12,579 nucleotides of DNA, taken from positions 1 to 12,579 of the forward strand of contig DAOWBJ010000017.1 of the NCBI GenBank assembly GCA_030634125.1. Direction: 5' to 3'. Made by a program: the position numbers and the translations under genes. The notes under the pieces are model-generated. The model ran no database searches and was not told the origin of the DNA. It saw nothing but the letters and a program-made list of their open reading frames with translations. Source of the stretch: Victivallales bacterium. GTDB taxonomy: Bacteria > Verrucomicrobiota > Lentisphaeria > Victivallales > Victivallaceae. The number at the start of each line of letters is the position of its first letter. Position 1 is the stretch's first letter. Positions 6,257-12,579 of the stretch are shown piece by piece.

Positions 6257-7714
6257 ATGAAAATTGATTCAAAAGATATTGACGCGGCTGTAGAAGCTGC
6301 TTTGACTGCCGCAAAAGACGGCATATTTTCCACCACCGATGTATTAAGCCGTTTGACGATCAGCCCTGAAAACATGGAAGCTGAAGAACTGCGTATTGAA
6401 CGCGAACTGGACGCTGATGACAACTTATTTAAAGATACAGATAAAAATGTTTATGTTATGCGGAGTAAATTCTTTGCCGGACGTAAATTCATTATTACTC
6501 CAGGAGAAATAGAAATAGAAAATAATATTCTTTTTCCCGGACACAGATTTTGTACATTCTGCGACGAGGAGATTTTCCCTTCAGAAATAACTCTGCTTGA
6601 CGCAAACAGCGGAAATGACCTTGATACACGGGAATTCAAACATGAAGTTACTGAATTAGTGCCTTATCATATTTTTCTGGGTTCTGAACAAATATTTGAT
6701 TATTTCATCGCCGAACATCCGTCAAATGAGACTTTGCTGGATGAAAAAACTTCACAGCGCAATGTTACTTTGAACGTTTTTGATTTGAAAGAATTTTATG
6801 CGGATAATAATTTTACATCCGGCGACGCCTTGCTGGTAACGGTTAAAGACTGGACGGAAGGAGTCTTCAGCTTCAATTATCTTTCCGGCGCTGACCGCCG
6901 CAATTCAAAAGTAAAAGACTGGATAAATGAACTTGGGCGCGCGGTGGAAATGGTTATTGATCGTTTCGAGGCATATTTGGAAATACCCGATCAATTACGC
7001 TGGGCTTTTTTCATGGGTGATGAGCTTCTCCGGGGAAAGAACTCCGGGTCTCTCGACGAATTCTATACAAACAGCGATAGAATTGAAATTAATTTTTCCA
7101 ACGCCAGTCATACTATTTTAGCCCGTAAAATCACCGCTCAAAGTGATGACATGGAAATCCCCGAAAATGTCGGTCTTTCCAGAGGCAAAATCTCCAGCTT
7201 GGGCGAATTACTCGGCGATGTAGACAGCCCTTTGAAAGCGGTTGAGATTGACGCATACATTATGTCGCAGTTTTATCTGGGAAGTCCTGATTTTGATATG
7301 TTTTTCCGCCGTTGCTTCGGGATGAAAAAATTATCTTTTGCCGATGACGCGCAGGAAATAATTTTTCTCAATTACCTCGAAGACCGCTGGGAAACAATCT
7401 CCGCCCAATATAATCTGCATAATGACAGACCAAAAGCACAGTTACGCGAACAAGTCCTTGAATTCATTGATGAACGCCTGGAGTTACTGGAAAACTTAAA
7501 ATCAATGGATATTTCACCTGAACAGTTTCCCGAAGACGAAATTAAGAAAATGGCTGAAGTATCGGTTTATTTTACTGAATTACTGGAAGTATTAAATTCA
7601 GAAAGTCATACATTAAGAGAAGAGGACAGCGAAGAAATAGCAGAAGCCATCGGCAGAATGGGCGAAATCCAAAACGAACAAATTGACAAAATCAACAGCT
7701 ATTTGAAAATATAA
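6257..7714 (+). CDS. Uncharacterised acidic protein, possible N-terminal winged helix
   Basis: I do not recognise this 485-aa protein. There is no signal peptide or membrane segment, so it is probably cytoplasmic, and it is acidic, especially at the C-terminus. Residues about 5-72 (helices, then a short strand pair ending NVYVMRSKFF) could be a winged-helix-like domain; this is inferred from pattern only. Residues about 73-215 look beta-rich, with the striking block ILFPGHRFCTFCDEE (91-105), which includes a lone CxxC (C99, C102), and the segment SGDALLVTVKDW (188-199). From about 220 it is mostly helical, with aromatic stretches (DQLRWAFFMGDELL, 245-258; FYLGSPDFDMFFRRCFG, 339-355) and long charged helices at 395-485. 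It starts 20 bases after truB, and base use looks like its neighbours. The position suggests a role linked to transcription, translation or RNA, but this is inference. Confidence 0.85.
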   Translation: MKIDSKDIDAAVEAALTAAKDGIFSTTDVLSRLTISPENMEAEELRIERELDADDNLFKDTDKNVYVMRSKFFAGRKFIITPGEIEIENNILFPGHRFCTFCDEEIFPSEITLLDANSGNDLDTREFKHEVTELVPYHIFLGSEQIFDYFIAEHPSNETLLDEKTSQRNVTLNVFDLKEFYADNNFTSGDALLVTVKDWTEGVFSFNYLSGADRRNSKVKDWINELGRAVEMVIDRFEAYLEIPDQLRWAFFMGDELLRGKNSGSLDEFYTNSDRIEINFSNASHTILARKITAQSDDMEIPENVGLSRGKISSLGELLGDVDSPLKAVEIDAYIMSQFYLGSPDFDMFFRRCFGMKKLSFADDAQEIIFLNYLEDRWETISAQYNLHNDRPKAQLREQVLEFIDERLELLENLKSMDISPEQFPEDEIKKMAEVSVYFTELLEVLNSESHTLREEDSEEIAEAIGRMGEIQNEQIDKINSYLKI

Positions 7715-7720
7715 GAGCTT

Positions 7721-8197
7721 ATGAAAATTACTTTATGCCGTGACGATATGATACAGGCGGCGTCACAAGTCAAACAGATTAAACGAATAAACAGCCTTGA
7801 GTTCAATGATAAAACTGTTACTTGCCGGGTTAGCTTAGACAGAAAGGCTCTTGGAATATTCGGCGTACCTGAAAACTGGATAATAACCCTTATTTTTGCT
7901 CATGCCGCCGGGGCTGTTAGTGCAACTCTAAATATAGCTTCTGATGCCCGGCCTGCTGGTTCAGATGCTGTTAACGGCATGGCGCAAACACTTCTTAACG
8001 GTATTACCGGCATTATCGGTTTGGAGAAAAGATTGCTTTCAGCAATCAAATTACCAGACTTTGCTTCTTCAAAAGGCAAAAGCATCACGGTAGATCTGGA
8101 TAAATTATTGCAGGACAAATTAAACGGCAATGTCCATATCAACGCAATAGACTGCATCGCGGATTCAATCAGCCTGGACCTAAGTGTCAAGTTTTAA
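7721..8197 (+). CDS. Uncharacterised 158-aa protein, last gene of the operon
   Basis: I do not recognise this protein. It is predicted soluble, with alternating strand-like segments (NSLEFNDKTVTCRVSLD, 24-40; NWIITLIFAHAAGAVSATLNI, 52-72), a helical middle (DAVNGMAQTLLNGITGIIG, 82-100), and a final helix plus strand (VDLDKLLQDKLNG, 124-136; ISLDLSVKF, 150-158). The alternation resembles an alpha/beta sandwich rather than a membrane protein. Its start is 6 bases after the preceding stop, with only a weak AAGAG ahead of it, so translation probably depends on ribosomes finishing the 485-aa gene. It ends the co-directional run, and no clear intrinsic terminator follows at once. Confidence 0.8.
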   Translation: MKITLCRDDMIQAASQVKQIKRINSLEFNDKTVTCRVSLDRKALGIFGVPENWIITLIFAHAAGAVSATLNIASDARPAGSDAVNGMAQTLLNGITGIIGLEKRLLSAIKLPDFASSKGKSITVDLDKLLQDKLNGNVHINAIDCIADSISLDLSVKF

Positions 8198-8218
8198 AGT
8201 TTTTTTCTTCATTAAGTA

Positions 8219-8315
8219 GTGCCAGGTGCAGCTTGCACCGGCACATAATGATTTTATCCGGACTATAAATCTTATATTTATCAGAGATACTTGTCGCGGT
8301 GCAGGCTGCACTCGC
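8219..8315. repeat. Pair of related hairpins in inverted orientation (REP/BIME-like)
   Basis: The first hairpin (8219-8244) pairs GTGCC with GGCAC and GGTGCA with TGCACC around a 3-base loop, with one bulged A. The second (8296-8315) pairs GCG with CGC and GTGCA with TGCAC around GGC, with one bulged T. The reverse complement of the second matches the first over most of about 16 core bases (TGCAGCyTGCACCG), so the two copies face each other across about 50 bases. No T-run follows either one. The rest of this 229-base spacer (8198-8426) contains only the promoter candidate listed separately. Confidence 0.65.
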
Positions 8316-8359
8316 AACTGCTTTTAACGGCTATTTTTCTTCTAATTGCCGTGTCATTA

Positions 8360-8387
8360 TTGAAAAAAGTGTTTTTGAGGTTATTTT
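8360..8387 (+). promoter_or_regulatory. Candidate promoter for the DUF2062 gene
   Basis: TTGAAA (8360-8365) and TATTTT (8382-8387) are 16 bases apart and about 40 bases upstream of the start codon. The -35 is good and the -10 moderate, in AT-rich DNA. The operon upstream ends at 8197, so a new promoter is expected in this gap. Confidence 0.4.
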
Positions 8388-8426
8388 AAATTTTCTCTTA
8401 ACAGCATATTATTTAAAAAGGATTTC

Positions 8427-8948
8427 ATGATACGACTTAATAAATTTTCCCCGGGTTATATTTATGTAAAATTGGTGAAGCAGGCTGGAGCCCCGGATTA
8501 TATCGCGCGTGGAGTCGCTATCGGCTTTATGGTAGGAATGATTATTCCTTTCGGATTACAGATGCCGACAGCTTTACTGCTGGCTTTTCTTTTGAAAGCG
8601 GCTAAGATTCCGTCCCTTGCCTGCACCTGGGTTACAAATCATTTTACAATTTTCATAATATATCCAGTACAATGCTGGATCGGAAGTTATTTGATTGGAA
8701 ATCCATTGCAGCTCGCAAAAGTTGAAAAACAGCTGGAAGTTGTTGTTAATGAAAGAACCTGGGCTTCTCTTAATGCTTTAGGCGGACAGGTTGTCGCATC
8801 ATTTTTTGCCGGAGGTTTTTTGTTCGGAATTATTTTAGCGGTTCCCGGATATTTCTTTTCTTTGTACTGGGTAAAAAAATATCGTGAACTCAAAGAAAAA
8901 AAGCTTAAACGCCGTCAAGAAAAGTTAAAAGCTGCTCAAACTACTTGA
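8427..8948 (+). CDS. DUF2062 family membrane protein
   Basis: The 173-aa product matches the DUF2062 pattern: an ARGVAIGFMVGMIIPFG entry segment (27-43), a hydrophobic helix (47-58) and a TWVTN motif (67-71) close to the family's GTWxxNP signature, with His in place of Pro. A second hydrophobic stretch follows at 72-90, and a third at 118-148 ends in a strongly basic cytoplasmic tail (149-173). It is an inner-membrane protein. The family has no established biochemical role; members are sometimes found fused or adjacent to glycosyltransferases and lipid genes. The ATG follows AAGGA (8418-8422). It lies directly upstream of psd and pssA, which hints at a membrane-lipid or envelope link (inference). 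Confidence 0.8.
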   Translation: MIRLNKFSPGYIYVKLVKQAGAPDYIARGVAIGFMVGMIIPFGLQMPTALLLAFLLKAAKIPSLACTWVTNHFTIFIIYPVQCWIGSYLIGNPLQLAKVEKQLEVVVNERTWASLNALGGQVVASFFAGGFLFGIILAVPGYFFSLYWVKKYRELKEKKLKRRQEKLKAAQTT

Positions 8949-8954
8949 TTCAGG

Positions 8955-8984
8955 TTGAAAAAAGCACTTTTGGCGCTACATTAT
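8955..8984 (+). promoter_or_regulatory. Candidate promoter for psd
   Basis: TTGAAA (8955-8960) is followed 18 bases later by CATTAT (8979-8984), about 35 bases before the psd start. The TTGAAAAAAG stretch is the same as in the candidate promoter of the DUF2062 gene. It could serve psd, pssA and the epimerase, or psd may simply be read from upstream. Confidence 0.35.
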
Positions 8985-9018
8985 TGAGTTCAATTTTAAA
9001 TTTAACAGGAATGTATAA

Positions 9019-9708
9019 ATGACATTAAGTAAATTTGGTTTGCTGGAATGGGGATTAAGTGCTTTGCTTGCTTTGGTGCTAATTGCCGCTTTTATAGTTT
9101 TAGCGGTTTATCATGCCCCGACAACAGGTTTTTCATTAGCGCTCCTGGTGCTTGTCTCCTGGCTGGCAATAGCGGCGTTTTTTCGCAATCCCTGCCGCGA
9201 AATACCAGGCGATGTTCAACTGATGATTAGTCCCGCGGATGGTGTAATCAAAGATATTGGCATCGTCAGCGATCATGGCATTGAGCCTTTTGCCGGTCAA
9301 GACGCCTTACGCATCGGTATTTTTCTTTCGGTTCTGGACGTTCACCTGAACCGTGCTCCGAGTGAGTTGGAACTTACATACAAGCATTATCGCAAAGGGC
9401 GTTATCTTGACGCCCGCCATCCTGATTGCCATAAAGAAAACGAAGCGATGACTATTGGCGGAACCGCCGCCATCAACGGTTTTGAGTTTCCCATGGCTGT
9501 CCGTCAAGTTTCCGGCGCGATCGCGCGCCGTATAGTCTGCCCTGTTGAAATCGGCGACAAAATAGAACGCGGCGCGATTTACGGTATGATTAAATTTGGT
9601 TCCCGTACTGAACTTTATATTCCTGTTTCTGATGATTTTGAAGTTCAAGTCAAAGTCGGGGATCAGGTTTTTGCCGGTACCAGCGTAATGGTCAAGGTTA
9701 ATAAATAA
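9019..9708 (+). CDS. psd: Phosphatidylserine decarboxylase, pyruvoyl-dependent
   Basis: Psd removes CO2 from phosphatidylserine to make phosphatidylethanolamine at the inner membrane. The 229-aa product is of the short Psd class: two N-terminal membrane segments (about 12-32 and 37-54), FFRNPCREIP (54-63), SPADG (71-75), the FLSVLDVHLNRAP motif with H109, and MIKFGSRTELYIP near the C-terminus. The chain is expected to cleave itself between G194 and S195, giving a large beta chain and a small alpha chain with the pyruvoyl group from S195. AGGA lies 8 bases before the ATG at 9019. An upstream ATG at 9011 ends after three codons in a TGA that overlaps this start. It is adjacent to pssA, the preceding step in the pathway. 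Confidence 0.94.
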   Translation: MTLSKFGLLEWGLSALLALVLIAAFIVLAVYHAPTTGFSLALLVLVSWLAIAAFFRNPCREIPGDVQLMISPADGVIKDIGIVSDHGIEPFAGQDALRIGIFLSVLDVHLNRAPSELELTYKHYRKGRYLDARHPDCHKENEAMTIGGTAAINGFEFPMAVRQVSGAIARRIVCPVEIGDKIERGAIYGMIKFGSRTELYIPVSDDFEVQVKVGDQVFAGTSVMVKVNK

Positions 9709-9731
9709 ATAACTAAATAAGTAGATTAAAT

Positions 9732-10556
9732 ATGTTTGTCAAAAAACAATTCAAAGCATTAATTGAGCGTAACCGCTGGTTTAAATCAGTGCCTAACGCT
9801 TTAACTTTATGCAATTCGGTTTGTGGTTTTGGAGCTATTTTATATACTTTACAAGCTTATGCGAGCCCACGCGGAGTAACAGATGTTTTCGCTATTTCGG
9901 CATGGATAATTCTATTTGCCATGGTTTTTGATGCTTTAGATGGTTTTGCGGCGCGCATTTTCAACGCGGCAAGCATGAAAGGTATTCAAATGGACTCACT
10001 CGCGGACATGGTAACTTTTGGGGTGGCTCCGGCTACGCTTGTCGCGATTATGGCACATCATCTGCAACCGATGTCCAACACCCAGTATCTTCTGATGTGT
10101 GGACTGGCGGCGGTTTATCTCGGTGGTGCGGCTTTGCGGCTGGCGACTTACAATGTCCACGCGATGCTGGAAAAGAAAAGCAGTGATAAATTTACCGGTT
10201 TACCTACTCCCGGCGCGGCCGCGGCGATTTGCAGTATAATTATTTTCTGTAATACCGGTTTATATCCGTTAACTTATTTATCACTTGCGCTGCCGATTTA
10301 CGCGGCGGTTTTAGGTTTGTTGATGGTAAGCAGTTTTCCTTATGTGCATGTCGGTAAATGGTTGTTTTCGATGAAGCGCAACAAGCGTCGTTTAGTATTA
10401 TTTTTAATATTCTTTTTAGCTGTTTTCATGTTCAAAACCGCGGCAGTAGTCGTCTTAATAAATCTTTATATTCTTTCAGGACCGGCGATTGCGCTTTGGA
10501 ATAAGTTAAAATCTGTATCAGAAACTGAAAACGACTGCAAAAGTCAAATAGCATAG
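9732..10556 (+). CDS. pssA: CDP-diacylglycerol-serine O-phosphatidyltransferase
   Basis: PssA joins CDP-diacylglycerol and L-serine to give phosphatidylserine and CMP, supplying the substrate of the neighbouring Psd. The 274-aa product carries the full CDP-alcohol phosphatidyltransferase signature DG-x2-AR-x8-G-x3-D-x3-D (D70 G71, A74 R75, G84, D88, D92), with the extra aspartate D67 in front. It also has the PNALTLCNSVCGFGAI opening (21-36) typical of PssA and about seven or eight hydrophobic segments up to residue 260. It is the membrane-embedded type also found in B. subtilis, not the E. coli peripheral type. The start lies 23 bases after psd with no clear Shine-Dalgarno. Substrate identity rests on the opening motif and the psd neighbour. 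Confidence 0.92.
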   Translation: MFVKKQFKALIERNRWFKSVPNALTLCNSVCGFGAILYTLQAYASPRGVTDVFAISAWIILFAMVFDALDGFAARIFNAASMKGIQMDSLADMVTFGVAPATLVAIMAHHLQPMSNTQYLLMCGLAAVYLGGAALRLATYNVHAMLEKKSSDKFTGLPTPGAAAAICSIIIFCNTGLYPLTYLSLALPIYAAVLGLLMVSSFPYVHVGKWLFSMKRNKRRLVLFLIFFLAVFMFKTAAVVVLINLYILSGPAIALWNKLKSVSETENDCKSQIA

Positions 10557-10560
10557 GAGG
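10555..10560 (+). promoter_or_regulatory. Strong ribosome binding site for a GTG start
   Basis: A perfect AGGAGG overlaps the pssA stop codon and lies 5 bases before GTG 10566. It fixes that start and points to coupled translation of the epimerase with pssA. Confidence 0.85.
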
Positions 10561-10565
10561 TTTTC

Positions 10566-11537
10566 GTGCGTTATCTTATTACTGGTGGAGCCGGGTTTAT
10601 CGGCGGGCATTTAACTGAAGCTTTATTGGCGGACGAAAGTAATGAAGTAGTAGTGATCGATAATCTTTCCACCGGCTTAATATCGAATTTATCATCAGTA
10701 ATCAATGACAAACGTTTTCAATTTGTTGAAGCGGATATTGTTACTATGGAAGACATGGACGATTATGTGAAGAATGTCGATGTCATTTATCATCTCGCGG
10801 CGGCCGTCGGGGTTGAACTGGTCGTAAATGAACCCGCGCAAACTATTGTTACCAATGTTCATGGCAGCGAAAATGTTATCAACGCGGCGGTTAAATTTGA
10901 CAAACGCATCATCATTGCCAGTACAAGCGAAGTTTACGGCAAATCTTTCAAGGAAAAGTTTAGTGAAACTGATGATTTACTGATAGGCTGCCCCACACAT
11001 TCCCGCTGGTCTTACGCGTGCAGCAAGCTTCTGGACGAATTTTATTTAATGGCTCATTACCATTCTCATAATTTAAAAGGTACGGTAGCGCGTTTTTTCA
11101 ATACTGTCGGTCCGCGCCAAACCGGACAGTACGGTATGGTAGTTCCGCGTTTTGTCGCAAGCGCTTTGGAAGGAAAAGATTTATCAGTTTACGGTACCGG
11201 TACTCAAAGCCGTTGTTTCTGTCATGTTTTTGATACAGTCAGGGCTTTACTGGCATTGGCGGATTGCCCCGAATCACACGGCGGTATTTATAACATCGGA
11301 AGTCATCATCGTGTTTCAATCGAAGAGCTTGCCGAGCTCATCATCAAGCAACTCAAAAGTTCATCGAAAATATTAAAAGTTTCTTATGATGAAGCTTACG
11401 AAAAGGGTTTTGAGGATATGATGCACAGAGCTCCCGATACTACAGCGATAGAAGCTTTAATAAACTGGAAAACAAAACATTCCCTAAGCGATATCATCAA
11501 CGATGTAGCCGATTCCATTCAAAAATTTTGTACTTAA
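10566..11537 (+). CDS. NAD-dependent epimerase/dehydratase (extended SDR), sugar-nucleotide type
   Basis: This 323-aa protein is an extended short-chain dehydrogenase acting on a nucleotide sugar. It has the Rossmann GGAGFIG (7-13), the strand-end D32 that fixes NAD, HLAA (76-79), the STSEVYG segment with T120 in the catalytic Ser/Thr place, and SYACSK with Y150 and K154. The RFFNTVGPRQ and GTGTQSRCFCHVFD blocks of the UDP-glucose 4-epimerase / UDP-glucuronate decarboxylase group follow. All catalytic residues are present. The exact reaction (4-epimerase, decarboxylase or 4,6-dehydratase) cannot be settled here. The GTG start follows AGGAGG. Directly after pssA, it probably feeds envelope polysaccharide or glycolipid synthesis (inference). 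The 100 bases after it, towards convergent rny, show no clear terminator. Confidence 0.9.
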   Translation: MRYLITGGAGFIGGHLTEALLADESNEVVVIDNLSTGLISNLSSVINDKRFQFVEADIVTMEDMDDYVKNVDVIYHLAAAVGVELVVNEPAQTIVTNVHGSENVINAAVKFDKRIIIASTSEVYGKSFKEKFSETDDLLIGCPTHSRWSYACSKLLDEFYLMAHYHSHNLKGTVARFFNTVGPRQTGQYGMVVPRFVASALEGKDLSVYGTGTQSRCFCHVFDTVRALLALADCPESHGGIYNIGSHHRVSIEELAELIIKQLKSSSKILKVSYDEAYEKGFEDMMHRAPDTTAIEALINWKTKHSLSDIINDVADSIQKFCT

Positions 11538-11637
11538 TTTTTGCTAGTATTAATTAGAATAAGGCAAAAGCGCAGAACGCTGTTACTAAAAGTTGCCGCC
11601 GCGTATAATCGCCTAAAAAATAGTCCGTCATTATGAA

Positions 11638-12579
11638 TTATTTTGCGTATTCAACGGATCTTGTCTCACGAATAATCGCTATTCTGATTTGACCCGGATA
11701 GTTCATTTCCTTTTCAATGCGCTCACAGATATCCTTGGCTAACATTTGAGCTTCGCCTTCAGAAATTGAATCAGGATTTACTACTACCCGGATTTCACGA
11801 CCGGCTTGGAGCGCAAAACAGCTTTCAACACCCTTGAAGTCATGCGCGATGCTTTCCATCTGTTCAAGACGTTTCAGGTATAATTCTGTAGTGGCACTGC
11901 GGGCTCCGGGACGAGACGCGCTCAAGGTATCACAAGCGTTAATCAAAACATCATAAATGCTTGTAGCGTCAACTTCTTCATGGTGGGCAGCTACCGCGTG
12001 AATAACATCTTCAGCTTCGCCATGCTTGCGCAGAATGTCCGCGCCTAGTTTCGCGTGTGAACCTTCGAGCTCGTGGTCAACGGCTTTACCAAGGTCATGG
12101 AAAAGCCCGATGCGTTTAGCTTTTTGTTCATCAAGACCCAACTCCGCGGCTATCATTCCCATAAAATAAGCTGTTTCCAAAGAATGCTGTAAGACATTTT
12201 GAGAGAAACTGTAACGATATTTCAAACGCCCCAGGATTTTTACAATTTGTGGAGGAACTCCTTGAATTCCAGCTTCGAGAACCGCGTTTTCACCAGTATT
12301 GAAAACATTGTCATCAATCTCTTTCGCGATCTTTTTGACTAAGTCTTCAATCCGTGTCGGATGAATACGTCCATCATTAATCAAGCGCTCAAGCAACTGA
12401 CGGGCGACTTCTTTGCGAATCGGATCAAAACAGGAAATCACTACCGCTTCAGGAGTATCATCAATCAGGATACTTACTCCGGTTGCTGCTTCCAAAGCAC
12501 GAATATTGCGACCTTCACGCCCGATAATACGTCCTTTCATTTCATCGCTTGGCAATGGAATTGTAGCGGTCGTACGTTC
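11638..12579 (-). CDS. rny: Ribonuclease Y, C-terminal part (cut by window end)
   Basis: RNase Y is a membrane-anchored endoribonuclease that begins mRNA decay in bacteria lacking or supplementing RNase E. The frame is open to the window edge, giving 313 residues of the C-terminal part. It starts in the KH domain (GRIIGREGRNIRALE, with the GREG loop) and continues into the HD domain (QHSLETAYFMGMIA, GLFHDLGKA with the HD pair, AHHEEVD), then the C-terminal RIAIIRETRSVEYAK end typical of the family. The missing part should hold the N-terminal membrane helix and coiled coil. The ATG at 12555 is internal to the KH region and not the true start. It is convergent with the epimerase gene. Confidence 0.94.
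   Translation of the reverse strand, partial: ERTTATIPLPSDEMKGRIIGREGRNIRALEAATGVSILIDDTPEAVVISCFDPIRKEVARQLLERLINDGRIHPTRIEDLVKKIAKEIDDNVFNTGENAVLEAGIQGVPPQIVKILGRLKYRYSFSQNVLQHSLETAYFMGMIAAELGLDEQKAKRIGLFHDLGKAVDHELEGSHAKLGADILRKHGEAEDVIHAVAAHHEEVDATSIYDVLINACDTLSASRPGARSATTELYLKRLEQMESIAHDFKGVESCFALQAGREIRVVVNPDSISEGEAQMLAKDICERIEKEMNYPGQIRIAIIRETRSVEYAK

Noticed and set aside
9011..9022. Three-codon upstream frame whose TGA overlaps the psd ATG
   Set aside because: The AGGA directly abuts this ATG with no spacing, so ribosomes would favour the psd start 8 bases further; probably chance.
11538..11637. Terminator between the convergent epimerase and rny genes
   Set aside because: Only a 4-bp stem (AGCG/CGCT) is visible, too weak to call in either direction.

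Overview
The window reads as ordinary chromosomal DNA from a Gram-negative bacterium. Shine-Dalgarno sequences are clear, the housekeeping genes are intact and tightly packed, and phosphatidylethanolamine synthesis is encoded next to RNase Y. Short REP-like hairpins in the gaps, AT-biased spacers and the protein sequences fit a PVC-superphylum lineage (Lentisphaerota or a relative). That placement is an impression from sequence style, not a computed one.

Layout. Positions 1-260 hold three small hairpins and a tandem ATCCTG repeat, then the terminator of rpsT (ribosomal protein S20, minus strand). A divergent spacer of about 360 bases separates rpsT from a long plus-strand operon. It carries a good promoter candidate for nusA and, between promoter and gene, an intrinsic terminator that would have to be read through. 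The operon is nusA - infB (GTG start) - rbfA - nrnA-like DHH phosphoesterase - truB - two uncharacterised genes (485 and 158 aa), joined by short gaps or overlaps. This is the conserved transcription/translation-factor cluster, but without rimP before nusA and with two unknown genes where ribF, rpsO or pnp often sit.

A 229-base spacer follows with two related hairpins in inverted orientation (REP/BIME-like). A membrane-lipid and envelope group comes next: a DUF2062 membrane protein, psd (phosphatidylserine decarboxylase), pssA (phosphatidylserine synthase) and an NAD-dependent sugar-nucleotide epimerase/dehydratase with GTG start. PssA makes phosphatidylserine and Psd converts it to phosphatidylethanolamine. 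The last gene, on the minus strand and cut by the window end, is rny (RNase Y).

I saw no mobile element, CRISPR array, tRNA or rRNA. The most novel content is the unknown gene pair at the end of the nusA-infB operon, followed by the terminator in the nusA leader and the paired inverted hairpins at 8219-8315.
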